NCBI GenBank assembly: GCA_009993045.1
Contig: JAACUG010000074.1
Coordinates: 19,390-83,389 of the forward strand
Length of the DNA: 64,000 bases
Source: Cyanobacteria bacterium CG_2015-22_32_23
Lineage (GTDB): Bacteria > Cyanobacteriota > Cyanobacteriia > Cyanobacteriales > Cyanobacteriaceae
Direction: 5' to 3'
A program made the translations under genes and the position numbers. The stretch's first letter is position 1; each line of letters starts with the position of its first letter. This document shows positions 16,938 to 24,899 of this stretch, one piece after another. The notes below the pieces were generated by a model, which was given only the letters and a program-made list of their open reading frames with translations, had not been told where the DNA came from and did not search any database.

Positions 16938-17777
16938 TTGATTATCGTGATTAATATAAAACATAAATTATTAAATTTAATCCTTTTCTTTACTATTACT
17001 TTTAGTTTGATATTGGGTAATGCCAATATTACTCAGGCTATTCCTTGGCAAGAATTGATTTTAAGAGGAATTCAAGTCATTCAAATTAGTAATATTAGTG
17101 ATGAACAAGAAGTTGAATTTGGCGCTCAAATACGGCAACAATTAATTGCTCAAAGAAAAGTTAAATTATATCAAAATCGAGATTTATCTAATTATATTAA
17201 TCAAATAGGACAAAGATTAGTTTCTGTTAGTAGTAGATCTGATTTACCTTATACTTTTCAGGTGGTAAATAATCCTGAAATTAATGCTTTTGCCACCATG
17301 GGGGGTTTTATTTACTTAAATACAGGTTTAATTAAAAAAGCCTCTAATGAAGCAGAATTAGCTAGTGTGATGGCCCATGAAATTGGTCATGTGGTAGCTC
17401 GTCACTCTCAAAAACAAATGCGACAACAAGCGGTAACTCAGGGGTTATTAAGTGCTGCTGGATTAGATAAAACTAAAGCGGTACAATTAGGCGTTGCTTT
17501 AGCCTTAGATTTACCCTATAGCCGTAAAGACGAGTATGAAGCGGATGACTTGGGTTTACAAATATTATATGATGCTGGTTACGCCCCTGGAGCTATGGTT
17601 AATTTCATGACAAAATTAGGACAATTAGGAGGTAAAACACCTACTTTACTTAGTACTCATCCTAATGGTGGCGATCGCGCAGTAGCTTTGGCTCAAAAAA
17701 TTCCTCGTAATATAGCTTTTAAAGGAGACGGTTTAAACGAACAGGAATATAGATATAATATTCGAGCATTAAGATAA
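16938..17777 (+). CDS. M48 family zinc metalloprotease, exported
   Basis: An M48-type peptidase with HEIGH (H147, E148, H151) and the third-ligand region EYEADDLG about 50 residues later, giving HExxH...E. It has a signal peptide (KHK, hydrophobic stretch, ITQA) and so is probably periplasmic or lumenal, as in the BepA/LoiP type, which trims misassembled outer-membrane proteins. No ATG starts the frame: TTG at 16938 or GTG at 16947 are the candidates, both in front of the signal peptide. The gene ends 54 bp from the convergent radical-SAM gene, with a hairpin between them. Confidence 0.85.
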   Translation: MIIVINIKHKLLNLILFFTITFSLILGNANITQAIPWQELILRGIQVIQISNISDEQEVEFGAQIRQQLIAQRKVKLYQNRDLSNYINQIGQRLVSVSSRSDLPYTFQVVNNPEINAFATMGGFIYLNTGLIKKASNEAELASVMAHEIGHVVARHSQKQMRQQAVTQGLLSAAGLDKTKAVQLGVALALDLPYSRKDEYEADDLGLQILYDAGYAPGAMVNFMTKLGQLGGKTPTLLSTHPNGGDRAVALAQKIPRNIAFKGDGLNEQEYRYNIRALR

Positions 17778-17803
17778 GAATTTTTTAAATTTAGTCAAAT
17801 AGA

Positions 17804-17818
17804 GTGGGCAATGCCCAC
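17804..17818. terminator. Palindromic hairpin between convergent genes
   Basis: GTGGGCAATGCCCAC is a near-perfect palindrome between the M48 and radical-SAM gene ends and may terminate both. The same palindrome, with one change in the centre, recurs at 48274-48288, so it belongs to a dispersed repeat family. Confidence 0.55.
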
Positions 17819-17831
17819 ATAAATCAATAAG

Positions 17832-19388
17832 TTAACAGGTTATTAAGGATTTTTGATCTTGACTTAAATATTCTTTTAACTGTGTTTCAATTTGAACTTT
17901 AACAATTTCCCGATATTCCATAAAATGTTCATTATGGGCGCAAAGAGTTAAATAATGTTCCCATACTGCAGGATTATGTTTGATAATACTAAAAAGATGA
18001 TGCCAAAATTTCCAACGGGTATCTCGCTTTATGCCTTGTCGCCATACTACAATTGCTAATGCCTTAAGATCTACTAAACTAGGTAACTTAGCAGGAGGTT
18101 GAGCTTTAGGAGCACCTAATTTCAAAAAACAATGATATATACGATCTAGGTAAGCATGGGGATCATATAACCGCCAAAATGCGTCCACATACTCGTTAGC
18201 GATGTCTTCCACAGGGCGAGTTGGCACAAAATTCATTAATGTTGTTTGGTTAATATTACCATCTTTTCCTTCCCGTAATCGTCCTTCTTTTTCTAAACGA
18301 TGCCATAACGCAGTATTAGGTAAGGCTTGAAGCATCGCAAATGTTGTGGTAGGTATGCCTACTTGTTCCGCAAATCTGACTATGCGATCGCCAGCACCTT
18401 TTTTCTCACCGTCAAAACCGATAATAAAACCAGCCATAGGGCGTAATCCTATACGAATAATTTTATCAACAGCATCAGCAAGAGAACTACGAGTATTTTG
18501 GAATTTTTTAGTAAGCTGTAAACTATCCTCATCGGGGGTTTCAATGCCTAAAAATACCGCATCAAAATAACAATCTACCATTAACTGCATCAATTCATCA
18601 TCGTCAGCTAAATCCACAGAAGCCTCGGTATTGAAGCGAAAAGGATATTGTTTTTCTTGTTGCCATATTTTTAAGGCTTTTAACAATAATTTGACGTTGC
18701 GTTTATTACCGATAAAATTATCATCCACCATAAAAACACTTCGCCGCCAACCTAACTCATAAAGATAATCTAACTCTTTGAGTAATTGTTGAGGGGTTTT
18801 TGTTCTAGGTTTTCGTCCATAAAGTACAATAATATCGCAAAATTCACACTGAAATGGACATCCACGAGAAAATTGTACCGACATAGAATCATAAGCATCA
18901 AATTCCAATAAATCGAAACGAGGTACAGGAGTAATAGTCACGTCAGGTTTTTCGGTGGTACGGAAAATACCAGATTTTTCTCCCTTCTCGATGGCTTCCA
19001 CAAACATTGGTAAGGTGATTTCACCCTCGTCTAAAATTAAGAAATCCACTCCAGCTTCTTGGGGTTCGTGAGGTACAGAAGTAGGGTAAGGACCACCTAC
19101 AGCCACTAATTTTCCTCTTTTTTTAGCCTCTTTTATTTGACTGAGTAAGTCATCTTTTTGAACAATCATTGCTGACATAATTACCACATCCGCCCAAGCC
19201 CATTCTGCTTCACTTACAGGGCGTATATTACGATCAACTAACTTAAATTCCCACTCTTGGGGTAAAATTGAGGCTACCGTAATCAATCCTAATGGCGGTA
19301 ATAATACTTTGCGATTAACTAATTCTAAAATTTTGTCATAAGACCAAAAAGTAGGCGGAAAGATGGGATAAATTAATAAAGCGCGCAT
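17832..19388 (-). CDS. B12-binding radical SAM protein (HpnP-like family)
   Basis: A 518-residue protein. The N-terminal cobalamin-binding fold (about 1-150, GGPYPTS...LDEGE) is followed by a radical-SAM domain with CxxxCxxC at C177, C181 and C184 (RGCPFQCEFCD). A C-terminal DUF4070-type region follows. The family includes the hopanoid C-2 methylase HpnP, and the very conserved SRGCPFQCEFCDIIVLYGRKPRTKT region is shared by HpnP and unassigned cyanobacterial paralogues. hpnH lies 7 kb away, but squalene-hopene cyclase is not in the window, so HpnP remains only a candidate. It would methylate or otherwise modify an unreactive carbon. Confidence 0.85.
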   Translation of the reverse strand: MRALLIYPIFPPTFWSYDKILELVNRKVLLPPLGLITVASILPQEWEFKLVDRNIRPVSEAEWAWADVVIMSAMIVQKDDLLSQIKEAKKRGKLVAVGGPYPTSVPHEPQEAGVDFLILDEGEITLPMFVEAIEKGEKSGIFRTTEKPDVTITPVPRFDLLEFDAYDSMSVQFSRGCPFQCEFCDIIVLYGRKPRTKTPQQLLKELDYLYELGWRRSVFMVDDNFIGNKRNVKLLLKALKIWQQEKQYPFRFNTEASVDLADDDELMQLMVDCYFDAVFLGIETPDEDSLQLTKKFQNTRSSLADAVDKIIRIGLRPMAGFIIGFDGEKKGAGDRIVRFAEQVGIPTTTFAMLQALPNTALWHRLEKEGRLREGKDGNINQTTLMNFVPTRPVEDIANEYVDAFWRLYDPHAYLDRIYHCFLKLGAPKAQPPAKLPSLVDLKALAIVVWRQGIKRDTRWKFWHHLFSIIKHNPAVWEHYLTLCAHNEHFMEYREIVKVQIETQLKEYLSQDQKSLITC

Positions 19389-19623
19389 ATATAAACTAAT
19401 GATTAGATTCAGTTATTACCATTAACTTTAACCTAAATTTTAAAAAAGTTAAACTTCTCTTTTGTCTTAAGTAATAATATATATTATTTAAGTTAATTTC
19501 AATCATACTTAGGTATTGTATTATTTTAATTGATAGATTAAAGTAAGAAAATATCAAGTTCAAATCAGGGTAAATTCAATGATTAATATCTAGTTCTTTA
19601 GGACAAAAAATATCTAAAAAATC

Positions 19624-20544
19624 ATGGTAAAAATAGTATATATAGATTTAGAATTTAAAGATAAAAAAATAGGTGAAAAAATTTATAAACAACCCACAGA
19701 AATTGGATATGCTTGGTTTAGTAATAAAAAACATCTCAATTTTAAACATTATCAATTTGACTATAATGAAAAACCCGAATTAGTATTAAAACTTTTAAAA
19801 GAAGTAATAGAAGAAGCTAAAAATAAGTATAATTTTGATACTTTAATCTTTTGGGATAATCGTCAAGATATAAAAATTATAGCAGAGGCAAAAGTAGATT
19901 TATCTAAATTCAAAATAGAAGATATACAAGAAGATATAGCAAATTTAACTAATAATAATCGTTTATCCTTAGAAGTAATTAATAAATTATTTAATCTTCC
20001 TCAACAGTTAGAAAATGAGCTTAAACATTTATCAGAAGAAGAGAAAAAACTACTTAAATTACATACAGCTTTAGGAGATTCAACGAGAATCGCTATCATA
20101 CATAAAAATTTTAAAGAAAATCAAAATAAATTTATTAATCAAATTAAAACTATTCAAAAAATATCAGATTCATCTCCTAAAAATTCTAAAGTAATTAAGA
20201 CAAAAAGTTCTGAAAAATCTGTTGATTTAAAAATAAAACAAGCATTATTGAAAAAAAGTATTTTACAAAATATTCCGTTAAAAATAGAACAAATTAAAGG
20301 TATAAAAGAAGGAATATTATTATTATTAGGTATCGAAACATTATCAGAAGAAGAAAGGCAATTAGAGGAACAAATATTAAAAGAACATAAATATTATCAG
20401 TTAGTTAAAACATTACAAGAAAAAAACTATGATGTGAGAGGATTTACTGGAGAATTATTGAAAATTAATAGATTTCTTAAGATAAATTTTGATCTAACTA
20501 TTAAAGATTTATATGATAGTTATAGTAAAAAAAGTGATAACTAA
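19624..20544 (+). CDS. Divergent DEDDh exonuclease-like protein
   Basis: I recognise no named family over the full length, but the first 155 residues carry the DEDDh 3'-5' exonuclease motifs in order: DxE (D8, E10 in VYIDLEF), a motif II NRQDIK with D82, and HxAxxD (H147, D152 in LHTALGDS). Residues 160-306 are Lys/Glu-rich, with a low-complexity linker (about 178-205) and a helical C-terminal domain. The gene is very AT-rich. It stands alone on its strand, tail-to-tail with a DndD-like ATPase operon. Function inferred as nucleic-acid trimming; a role in defence or repair is speculation from context. Confidence 0.6.
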   Translation: MVKIVYIDLEFKDKKIGEKIYKQPTEIGYAWFSNKKHLNFKHYQFDYNEKPELVLKLLKEVIEEAKNKYNFDTLIFWDNRQDIKIIAEAKVDLSKFKIEDIQEDIANLTNNNRLSLEVINKLFNLPQQLENELKHLSEEEKKLLKLHTALGDSTRIAIIHKNFKENQNKFINQIKTIQKISDSSPKNSKVIKTKSSEKSVDLKIKQALLKKSILQNIPLKIEQIKGIKEGILLLLGIETLSEEERQLEEQILKEHKYYQLVKTLQEKNYDVRGFTGELLKINRFLKINFDLTIKDLYDSYSKKSDN

Positions 20545-20751
20545 ATATTTTGATGGCAAAAACCGAATTAGACTAATTTATCATAAGTTGTAAAATTTAA
20601 TAAAATCTTGATATTGTAATTAGTTAAGGGAAATAATCTTTTCGTAATTATTCTTCTATAAAAATCCTAAATTATCGGTATATAATTAAAATTTTAAAAA
20701 TAAATCTCTAAATATTATTTTATCTAAAAACTGAAGACTAAAAATCATAAA

Positions 20752-22815
20752 TTAAATATTAACTTCCATTATTTCTGTATATTCAAATTGATTATCACTT
20801 CTTTTTACTAAAGGATATTCAATGCCATTTAAAGTGATAGAATCTTCTTGACAATCTTCTTTTGGAGAAAGATAAACTAAGACATATTGTTTATTAATAT
20901 AAGGATTCATTTCGGTTTCTACTTCATTTCGCCATTGAGTTTTTGTGACTAAAACAACTAATTGATTTGCTAATTTAGGAATACATTTAGCCACTTGACG
21001 GCGATAAATTTCGTCTAAACTACCAAAAGGAGAATCCATAATTATCGGAAACTTACTTGAATCTAAACCCACTAAATTATTTTCTTTTGACCATTGTCGA
21101 ACCATATCAATAATAGCACCAATAAAAGATAAACTTAAAATTTGATTTTCTCCTGTTGATGCGGCAACAGATAAAGCAATTCCAGAGGTATTTTCGATTA
21201 AATTTAATTCATAATTTTGATTTAAACGAGGTTGATAAGGAGTAAAAGAGATAGATTTGAAAATTTCTTGTAAACGTTTTTCTAAAGCTAATCTAAATTG
21301 AATTTCCATTCTTTTTTGAATTTCCATAATACACTTAATAGATTCTTCAGTGGCTTCTATTCTTCTTATTATTAAAGCGTGTTTTTCTGCTTTTATTTCT
21401 TGTTTTTTAATTTGTTTTTCTATATTAATTAAATCTTCTTGGATATTGTCTAATTGTAAATTTACTTCTCCTTCATTTAAAGTTAATTGACGAATATGTT
21501 GATCTATATTATCTAATTTTTTTTGCATTTCTTGAATATTTAGATCTGGATATTGTCTTAATTGTTCGTTAATATTATCTAATTGATTTTCAATATTTGC
21601 TAACTGAATACGCCAGTCATTAATATTTTGTTGATATTGATTTATTTCTATCCAAAATTGTTCAACTAATGATTGAATATTACTACTTTGAGCTTCTAAC
21701 CTTATAGCTGCTTCTTCAATATCACTATTTCCAGCTTTATTCATCCATTTTTTTACTTGTAAATAAGGTTCATTTTCTGGATGCAATTCTGTACCACAAA
21801 TACACTTATTCCTATTTAATAATTCTTCTACAAATTGTTTTTTTATGCCACTTGGTAATTCTCCTTTTTCTCTCAACTCTTCAATGATAACGTTAAATTC
21901 TTCCATAGTTGAAGATAAAAAAGTTAAATAACTCCTCGTCGAAATTTCTTTTTTTATGGCTTGTTGAGTAGTAATTAAATTTTTTCTAATTTCCTTTTCT
22001 TCTATTAATAATCTTTGTTTTAATTCTTGTATTTTTTCTATTCCACTCATGGCTAACATTTGATTAGAAAGAGTTTGTTTATCTAATTCTAATTGTTCTA
22101 ATCTTTGAGAAATTAAGTTACTTTCTGTCTTTAATTTTATAGTTAAATCTTCTTGATTTTGTTGTTGTTTAACTAAATTTTTAACTTTTATATCCCCTAA
22201 CAAATTTAATTCTTCTGTTAAAGTTTTTTGAGCATTTTTAAGGTGAATTACTGCTCTTTCTAAAACTTTTACCCCAATTAATTCTTTAGTATCTTCTGCA
22301 ATTTTATGTCTTTCTTCTACTCGAAAAAGATGATCAATATGTTCACCATCAAAGAAAAAATATTGATGTAAACTTTTAGGTAGTATTTTCTCAATTATAT
22401 CAGAAGGTTGTTCCATAGGATGTTGCCATTTTCCATCATCTCCTGCTACCATCATAAATAATTGTGTTTGATTAATTTCTATTTTATTCTCTTTATTTCG
22501 ACTGCCAAAACATTTTCTTTTTAACTGATATGATTTATAGTCATGATCAAAAATAATTTCTGCAAAACACTCTACCCCTACGCCAAATTCTACCTCATTA
22601 ATTGCTCTTTTATTGATCAATAAACTAGGAGAGGCAAAAGCCGCCGTAAATCTTTCATAAAATACCCAAGTAAATGCGTTAAGAATTGTGGTTTTTCCTG
22701 CCCCATTATTACCATGAATAATAGTGGTATTTTTTTCTCCTCCAGCGAAGTTAATTATCGGTGTTTTACCATAAAATTGTCTAAAATTAAAAAGCTGTAA
22801 ACTGTTAATTTTCAT
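20752..22815 (-). CDS. DndD-like SMC/Rad50-type ATPase
   Basis: A 687-residue ABC-ATPase with split nucleotide-binding halves. Walker A is GNNGAGKTT near residues 36-44, and the DndD-typical FFFDGEHIDHLF lies near 155-166. Long coiled coils (about 190-300 and 345-490) flank a central CICG (Cys-x-Cys) resembling half of a zinc hook. A C-terminal Walker B MDSPFGSLDE completes the site. DndD normally works with DndB, C and E in DNA phosphorothioation; none of these is here. The start overlaps the stop of a 59-residue gene by 4 bp (ATGA), indicating translational coupling. Likely a DNA-end or DNA-structure-sensing ATPase. Confidence 0.8.
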   Translation of the reverse strand: MKINSLQLFNFRQFYGKTPIINFAGGEKNTTIIHGNNGAGKTTILNAFTWVFYERFTAAFASPSLLINKRAINEVEFGVGVECFAEIIFDHDYKSYQLKRKCFGSRNKENKIEINQTQLFMMVAGDDGKWQHPMEQPSDIIEKILPKSLHQYFFFDGEHIDHLFRVEERHKIAEDTKELIGVKVLERAVIHLKNAQKTLTEELNLLGDIKVKNLVKQQQNQEDLTIKLKTESNLISQRLEQLELDKQTLSNQMLAMSGIEKIQELKQRLLIEEKEIRKNLITTQQAIKKEISTRSYLTFLSSTMEEFNVIIEELREKGELPSGIKKQFVEELLNRNKCICGTELHPENEPYLQVKKWMNKAGNSDIEEAAIRLEAQSSNIQSLVEQFWIEINQYQQNINDWRIQLANIENQLDNINEQLRQYPDLNIQEMQKKLDNIDQHIRQLTLNEGEVNLQLDNIQEDLINIEKQIKKQEIKAEKHALIIRRIEATEESIKCIMEIQKRMEIQFRLALEKRLQEIFKSISFTPYQPRLNQNYELNLIENTSGIALSVAASTGENQILSLSFIGAIIDMVRQWSKENNLVGLDSSKFPIIMDSPFGSLDEIYRRQVAKCIPKLANQLVVLVTKTQWRNEVETEMNPYINKQYVLVYLSPKEDCQEDSITLNGIEYPLVKRSDNQFEYTEIMEVNI

Positions 22816-22991
22816 TGTATATTTTCTTTGATTATTTTTAAAATATCATCATTAATATAGCGCAGATTTTTTTGTGATAATTTATCTTTTTCTAATTGTA
22901 AAACTTGCTCTACAATTGCTTTAATTTCTGGCTTTACATTCCTAATAGGTTCGGTAATTTTATCTAAATTATAATAACTATTATTAATCAT
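22812..22991 (-). CDS. 59-residue protein coupled to the DndD-like ATPase
   Basis: A small charged protein beginning MINNSYYNLDK and ending IIKENIQ, with two predicted amphipathic helices and no membrane segment. I chose the ATG at 22991; an in-frame TTG at 23006 would add five residues. Its stop overlaps the ATPase start (ATGA, 22812-22815), so the two are co-translated and likely form a complex or a regulator/effector pair. I do not recognise the family. The 118-bp gap to the divergent CDF transporter gene holds the promoters of both. Confidence 0.7.
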   Translation of the reverse strand: MINNSYYNLDKITEPIRNVKPEIKAIVEQVLQLEKDKLSQKNLRYINDDILKIIKENIQ

Positions 22992-23109
22992 GATATTTAT
23001 TCTCAATAAAGAAGTTTAACTGTCAAATATTCTGATCAAATTAATAAAATTTAAGATTTTTTTTCTCCTATAATTAAATAAAGTAAAAAAGATTAGGGAT
23101 TGATTATTT

Positions 23110-24027
23110 ATGGTTATCATGGAAGATAAACGTCAAAAAGTTCGTCAAGTACTTATTATTACCTTAATATTAAATATTATTGTTTTAGCATTAAAAGCCG
23201 TAGTTGGAATCATGACAGGTTCTTTAAGTTTACAAGCTGACGCTTTACATAGTGTAACAGATAGTGCCAATAATGTCTTAGGTTTAGTAACTAATCAACT
23301 TTCTTCTCCTATTCCTGATAGAGATCATCCTTACGGCCATCACAAATTTGAAGCAATTGGCGCTTTAGGTATCGCTGCATTTTTAGGTATTGCTTGTTTT
23401 GAAATTTTTACTAGCGCTTTAAATAGAATTATTTTTGGCGGTGATCCTGTTAAAATTAATGGACCAGAATTATGGGTTTTAATCCTTATTTTAGGTATTA
23501 ATATTTTTGTCGCTTTTTATGAGCGAAAAGTGGGGCAAAAATTAGGCAGTAATATTTTAATTGCAGATGCAACTCATACCATGAGTGATGTTTGGGTAAC
23601 AATATCTGTATTGCTTGGTTTAATTGCTGTTTGGCAATCAGAAAATTGGAATCTTCCTTGGCTACAATCTCTTGATTATTTATTAGCTTTTCCTGTGGCT
23701 ATTTTGGTATTAAAAAGCGGTTGGGAAGTGTTAAAAAGTAACCTACCTTGGTTAGTGGATGAAATGGCCATCGCCCCTGAATTAATTCATGAAGTAGTAA
23801 TGCAAGTACAAGGAGTAATTAACTGTCATCATATCGCATCCAGAGGATTATTAGGGCGACAAGTATTTATAGAAATGCACTTAATTGTTGATACTGAAAA
23901 TGTCAAAACTGCCCATGATATAACAGAAGAAGTTGAGGTTAAATTAGAGGAAAAATTTGCTCCTGTAAGAATTTTAATTCATGTTGAACCTTTAGATTAT
24001 CAATCTCCACAGATAAGCTATGAATAA
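23110..24027 (+). CDS. Cation diffusion facilitator family transporter
   Basis: A 305-residue metal/proton antiporter of the CDF family with six membrane helices (first at about 15-35). Metal-site residues are visible: the DxxxD pair in ADALHSVTDS and HxxxD in ATHTMSDVWV. A cytoplasmic C-terminal domain (about 215-305, with GVINCHHIASR and HV) follows. The absence of a His-rich loop suggests an Fe/Mn/Zn-type rather than a Co/Ni-type exporter, but metal specificity cannot be read directly. It starts at ATG 23110 or 23119. A second CDF gene (dmeF) is at 37226. Confidence 0.88.
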   Translation: MVIMEDKRQKVRQVLIITLILNIIVLALKAVVGIMTGSLSLQADALHSVTDSANNVLGLVTNQLSSPIPDRDHPYGHHKFEAIGALGIAAFLGIACFEIFTSALNRIIFGGDPVKINGPELWVLILILGINIFVAFYERKVGQKLGSNILIADATHTMSDVWVTISVLLGLIAVWQSENWNLPWLQSLDYLLAFPVAILVLKSGWEVLKSNLPWLVDEMAIAPELIHEVVMQVQGVINCHHIASRGLLGRQVFIEMHLIVDTENVKTAHDITEEVEVKLEEKFAPVRILIHVEPLDYQSPQISYE

Positions 24028-24212
24028 TAAGCCATGATTTAAGATTGCCCTATTCCTATTATTTATGAAACTAAGATCTTCCATCAGATCAAAAATACTT
24101 AATAACCAAAAGTCAAAAAACCAATGTGAGTATAGTTTTAGTCAATTTTAATCCCTTTGCCCTTTGTGCTATTACAGTTAATGGAAATAGGCTAAAAATA
24201 ATTAACCATAAT

Positions 24213-24314
24213 AGACTTCTTGCACAAGTCGAGTAATGAGTAAGGAGTAATGAGTTAACAAATCAACACTTTTCACCTTAAAATAGATTTTACTTTTTAT
24301 TTTGCAAGAGGTCT
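24213..24314. mobile_element. Miniature inverted-repeat element, family B, copy 1
   Basis: A 102-bp non-coding element with terminal inverted repeats AGACTTCTTGCA and TGCAAGAGGTCT (11 of 12 pair). It is flanked by TA/AAT on both sides, which fits a TA or AAT target duplication. A second copy is at 47165-47271. The right terminal repeat contains AAGAGG (24306-24311), which lies 8 nt before the ruvX ATG and looks like its Shine-Dalgarno sequence. Confidence 0.85.
24306..24311 (+). promoter_or_regulatory. Shine-Dalgarno of ruvX supplied by a mobile element end
   Basis: AAGAGG lies 8 nt upstream of the ATG at 24320 and inside the right inverted repeat of family-B copy 1. Most genes in this window have weak Shine-Dalgarno sequences, so this one stands out. 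Confidence 0.55.
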
Positions 24315-24319
24315 AATTA

Positions 24320-24736
24320 ATGAAAAGAGTAGCAGTATTAGGATTAGATGTCGGCTTAAGAAGAGTTGGAGTAGCAGGTTGTGACGGTTTAGGATTGTTA
24401 GCTACAGAGTTAACTACCGTTACTCGTACTTCTTTTAAAAATGATGTAGAAGTTTTCCGTCAAATAGTCAACGAAAGAGAAGCCACTTTATTAGTAGTAG
24501 GAATGCCTTACACTATGAATGGAGAAATGGGATTTCAGGCTAAACAGGTGATGAAATATGCCAAAAGATTAAGTAACGCTTTAGGTTTACCCTTAGATTT
24601 TGTTGATGAAAGACTTACTTCTATTGAAGCAGAAGAGCAACTTCGAGAGAGTAAAAAATTTTCTCACTATAATAAAGGCTTAATCGATAAACGAGCAGCC
24701 GCTATAATTTTACAACAATGGTTAGATGATAATTAA
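24320..24736 (+). CDS. ruvX: Putative pre-16S rRNA nuclease / Holliday junction resolvase-like protein
   Basis: A 138-residue RNase H-fold protein of the YqgF/RuvX family, which matures the 5' end of 16S rRNA. LGLDVGLRRVGVA (D10), VVGMPYTMNGEMG and DERLTSIEAEE are the conserved motifs. The length is normal. Its ribosome-binding sequence AAGAGG is part of the inverted repeat of the upstream miniature element. murA follows 160 bp downstream. Confidence 0.92.
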   Translation: MKRVAVLGLDVGLRRVGVAGCDGLGLLATELTTVTRTSFKNDVEVFRQIVNEREATLLVVGMPYTMNGEMGFQAKQVMKYAKRLSNALGLPLDFVDERLTSIEAEEQLRESKKFSHYNKGLIDKRAAAIILQQWLDDN

Positions 24737-24885
24737 CAAAAAATAATTACACTCTATTTCAATTTTTTACTAATCAATAAATTGAGTATGAGAGAAATAT
24801 TCTGAGAAAAATGTAACAAAAGGTGATTTATCAGGTAGAATCAAGACGAAATTGTGACAAAAGTTTATATTAAAAGGATTAAAAA

Positions 24886-24899
24886 AGGAGGACAAAATT
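24886..24899 (+). promoter_or_regulatory. AGGAGG Shine-Dalgarno deciding the non-AUG murA start
   Basis: AGGAGG at 24886-24891 is the strongest ribosome-binding sequence in the window and stands 5 nt before ATT (24897-24899) and 8 nt before ATA. No canonical start codon lies within reach in the murA frame, and short ATG frames nearby end at once. Confidence 0.65.

Noticed and set aside
22300..22815. ATPase gene as a RecF/RecN or SbcC orthologue
   Set aside because: The FFFDGE and MDSPFGSLD motifs and overall length fit DndD better; there is no adjacent SbcD-type nuclease.
20752..22991. DNA phosphorothioation (dnd) cluster
   Set aside because: Only a DndD-like ATPase is present; no DndA, B, C or E homologue is in the window.
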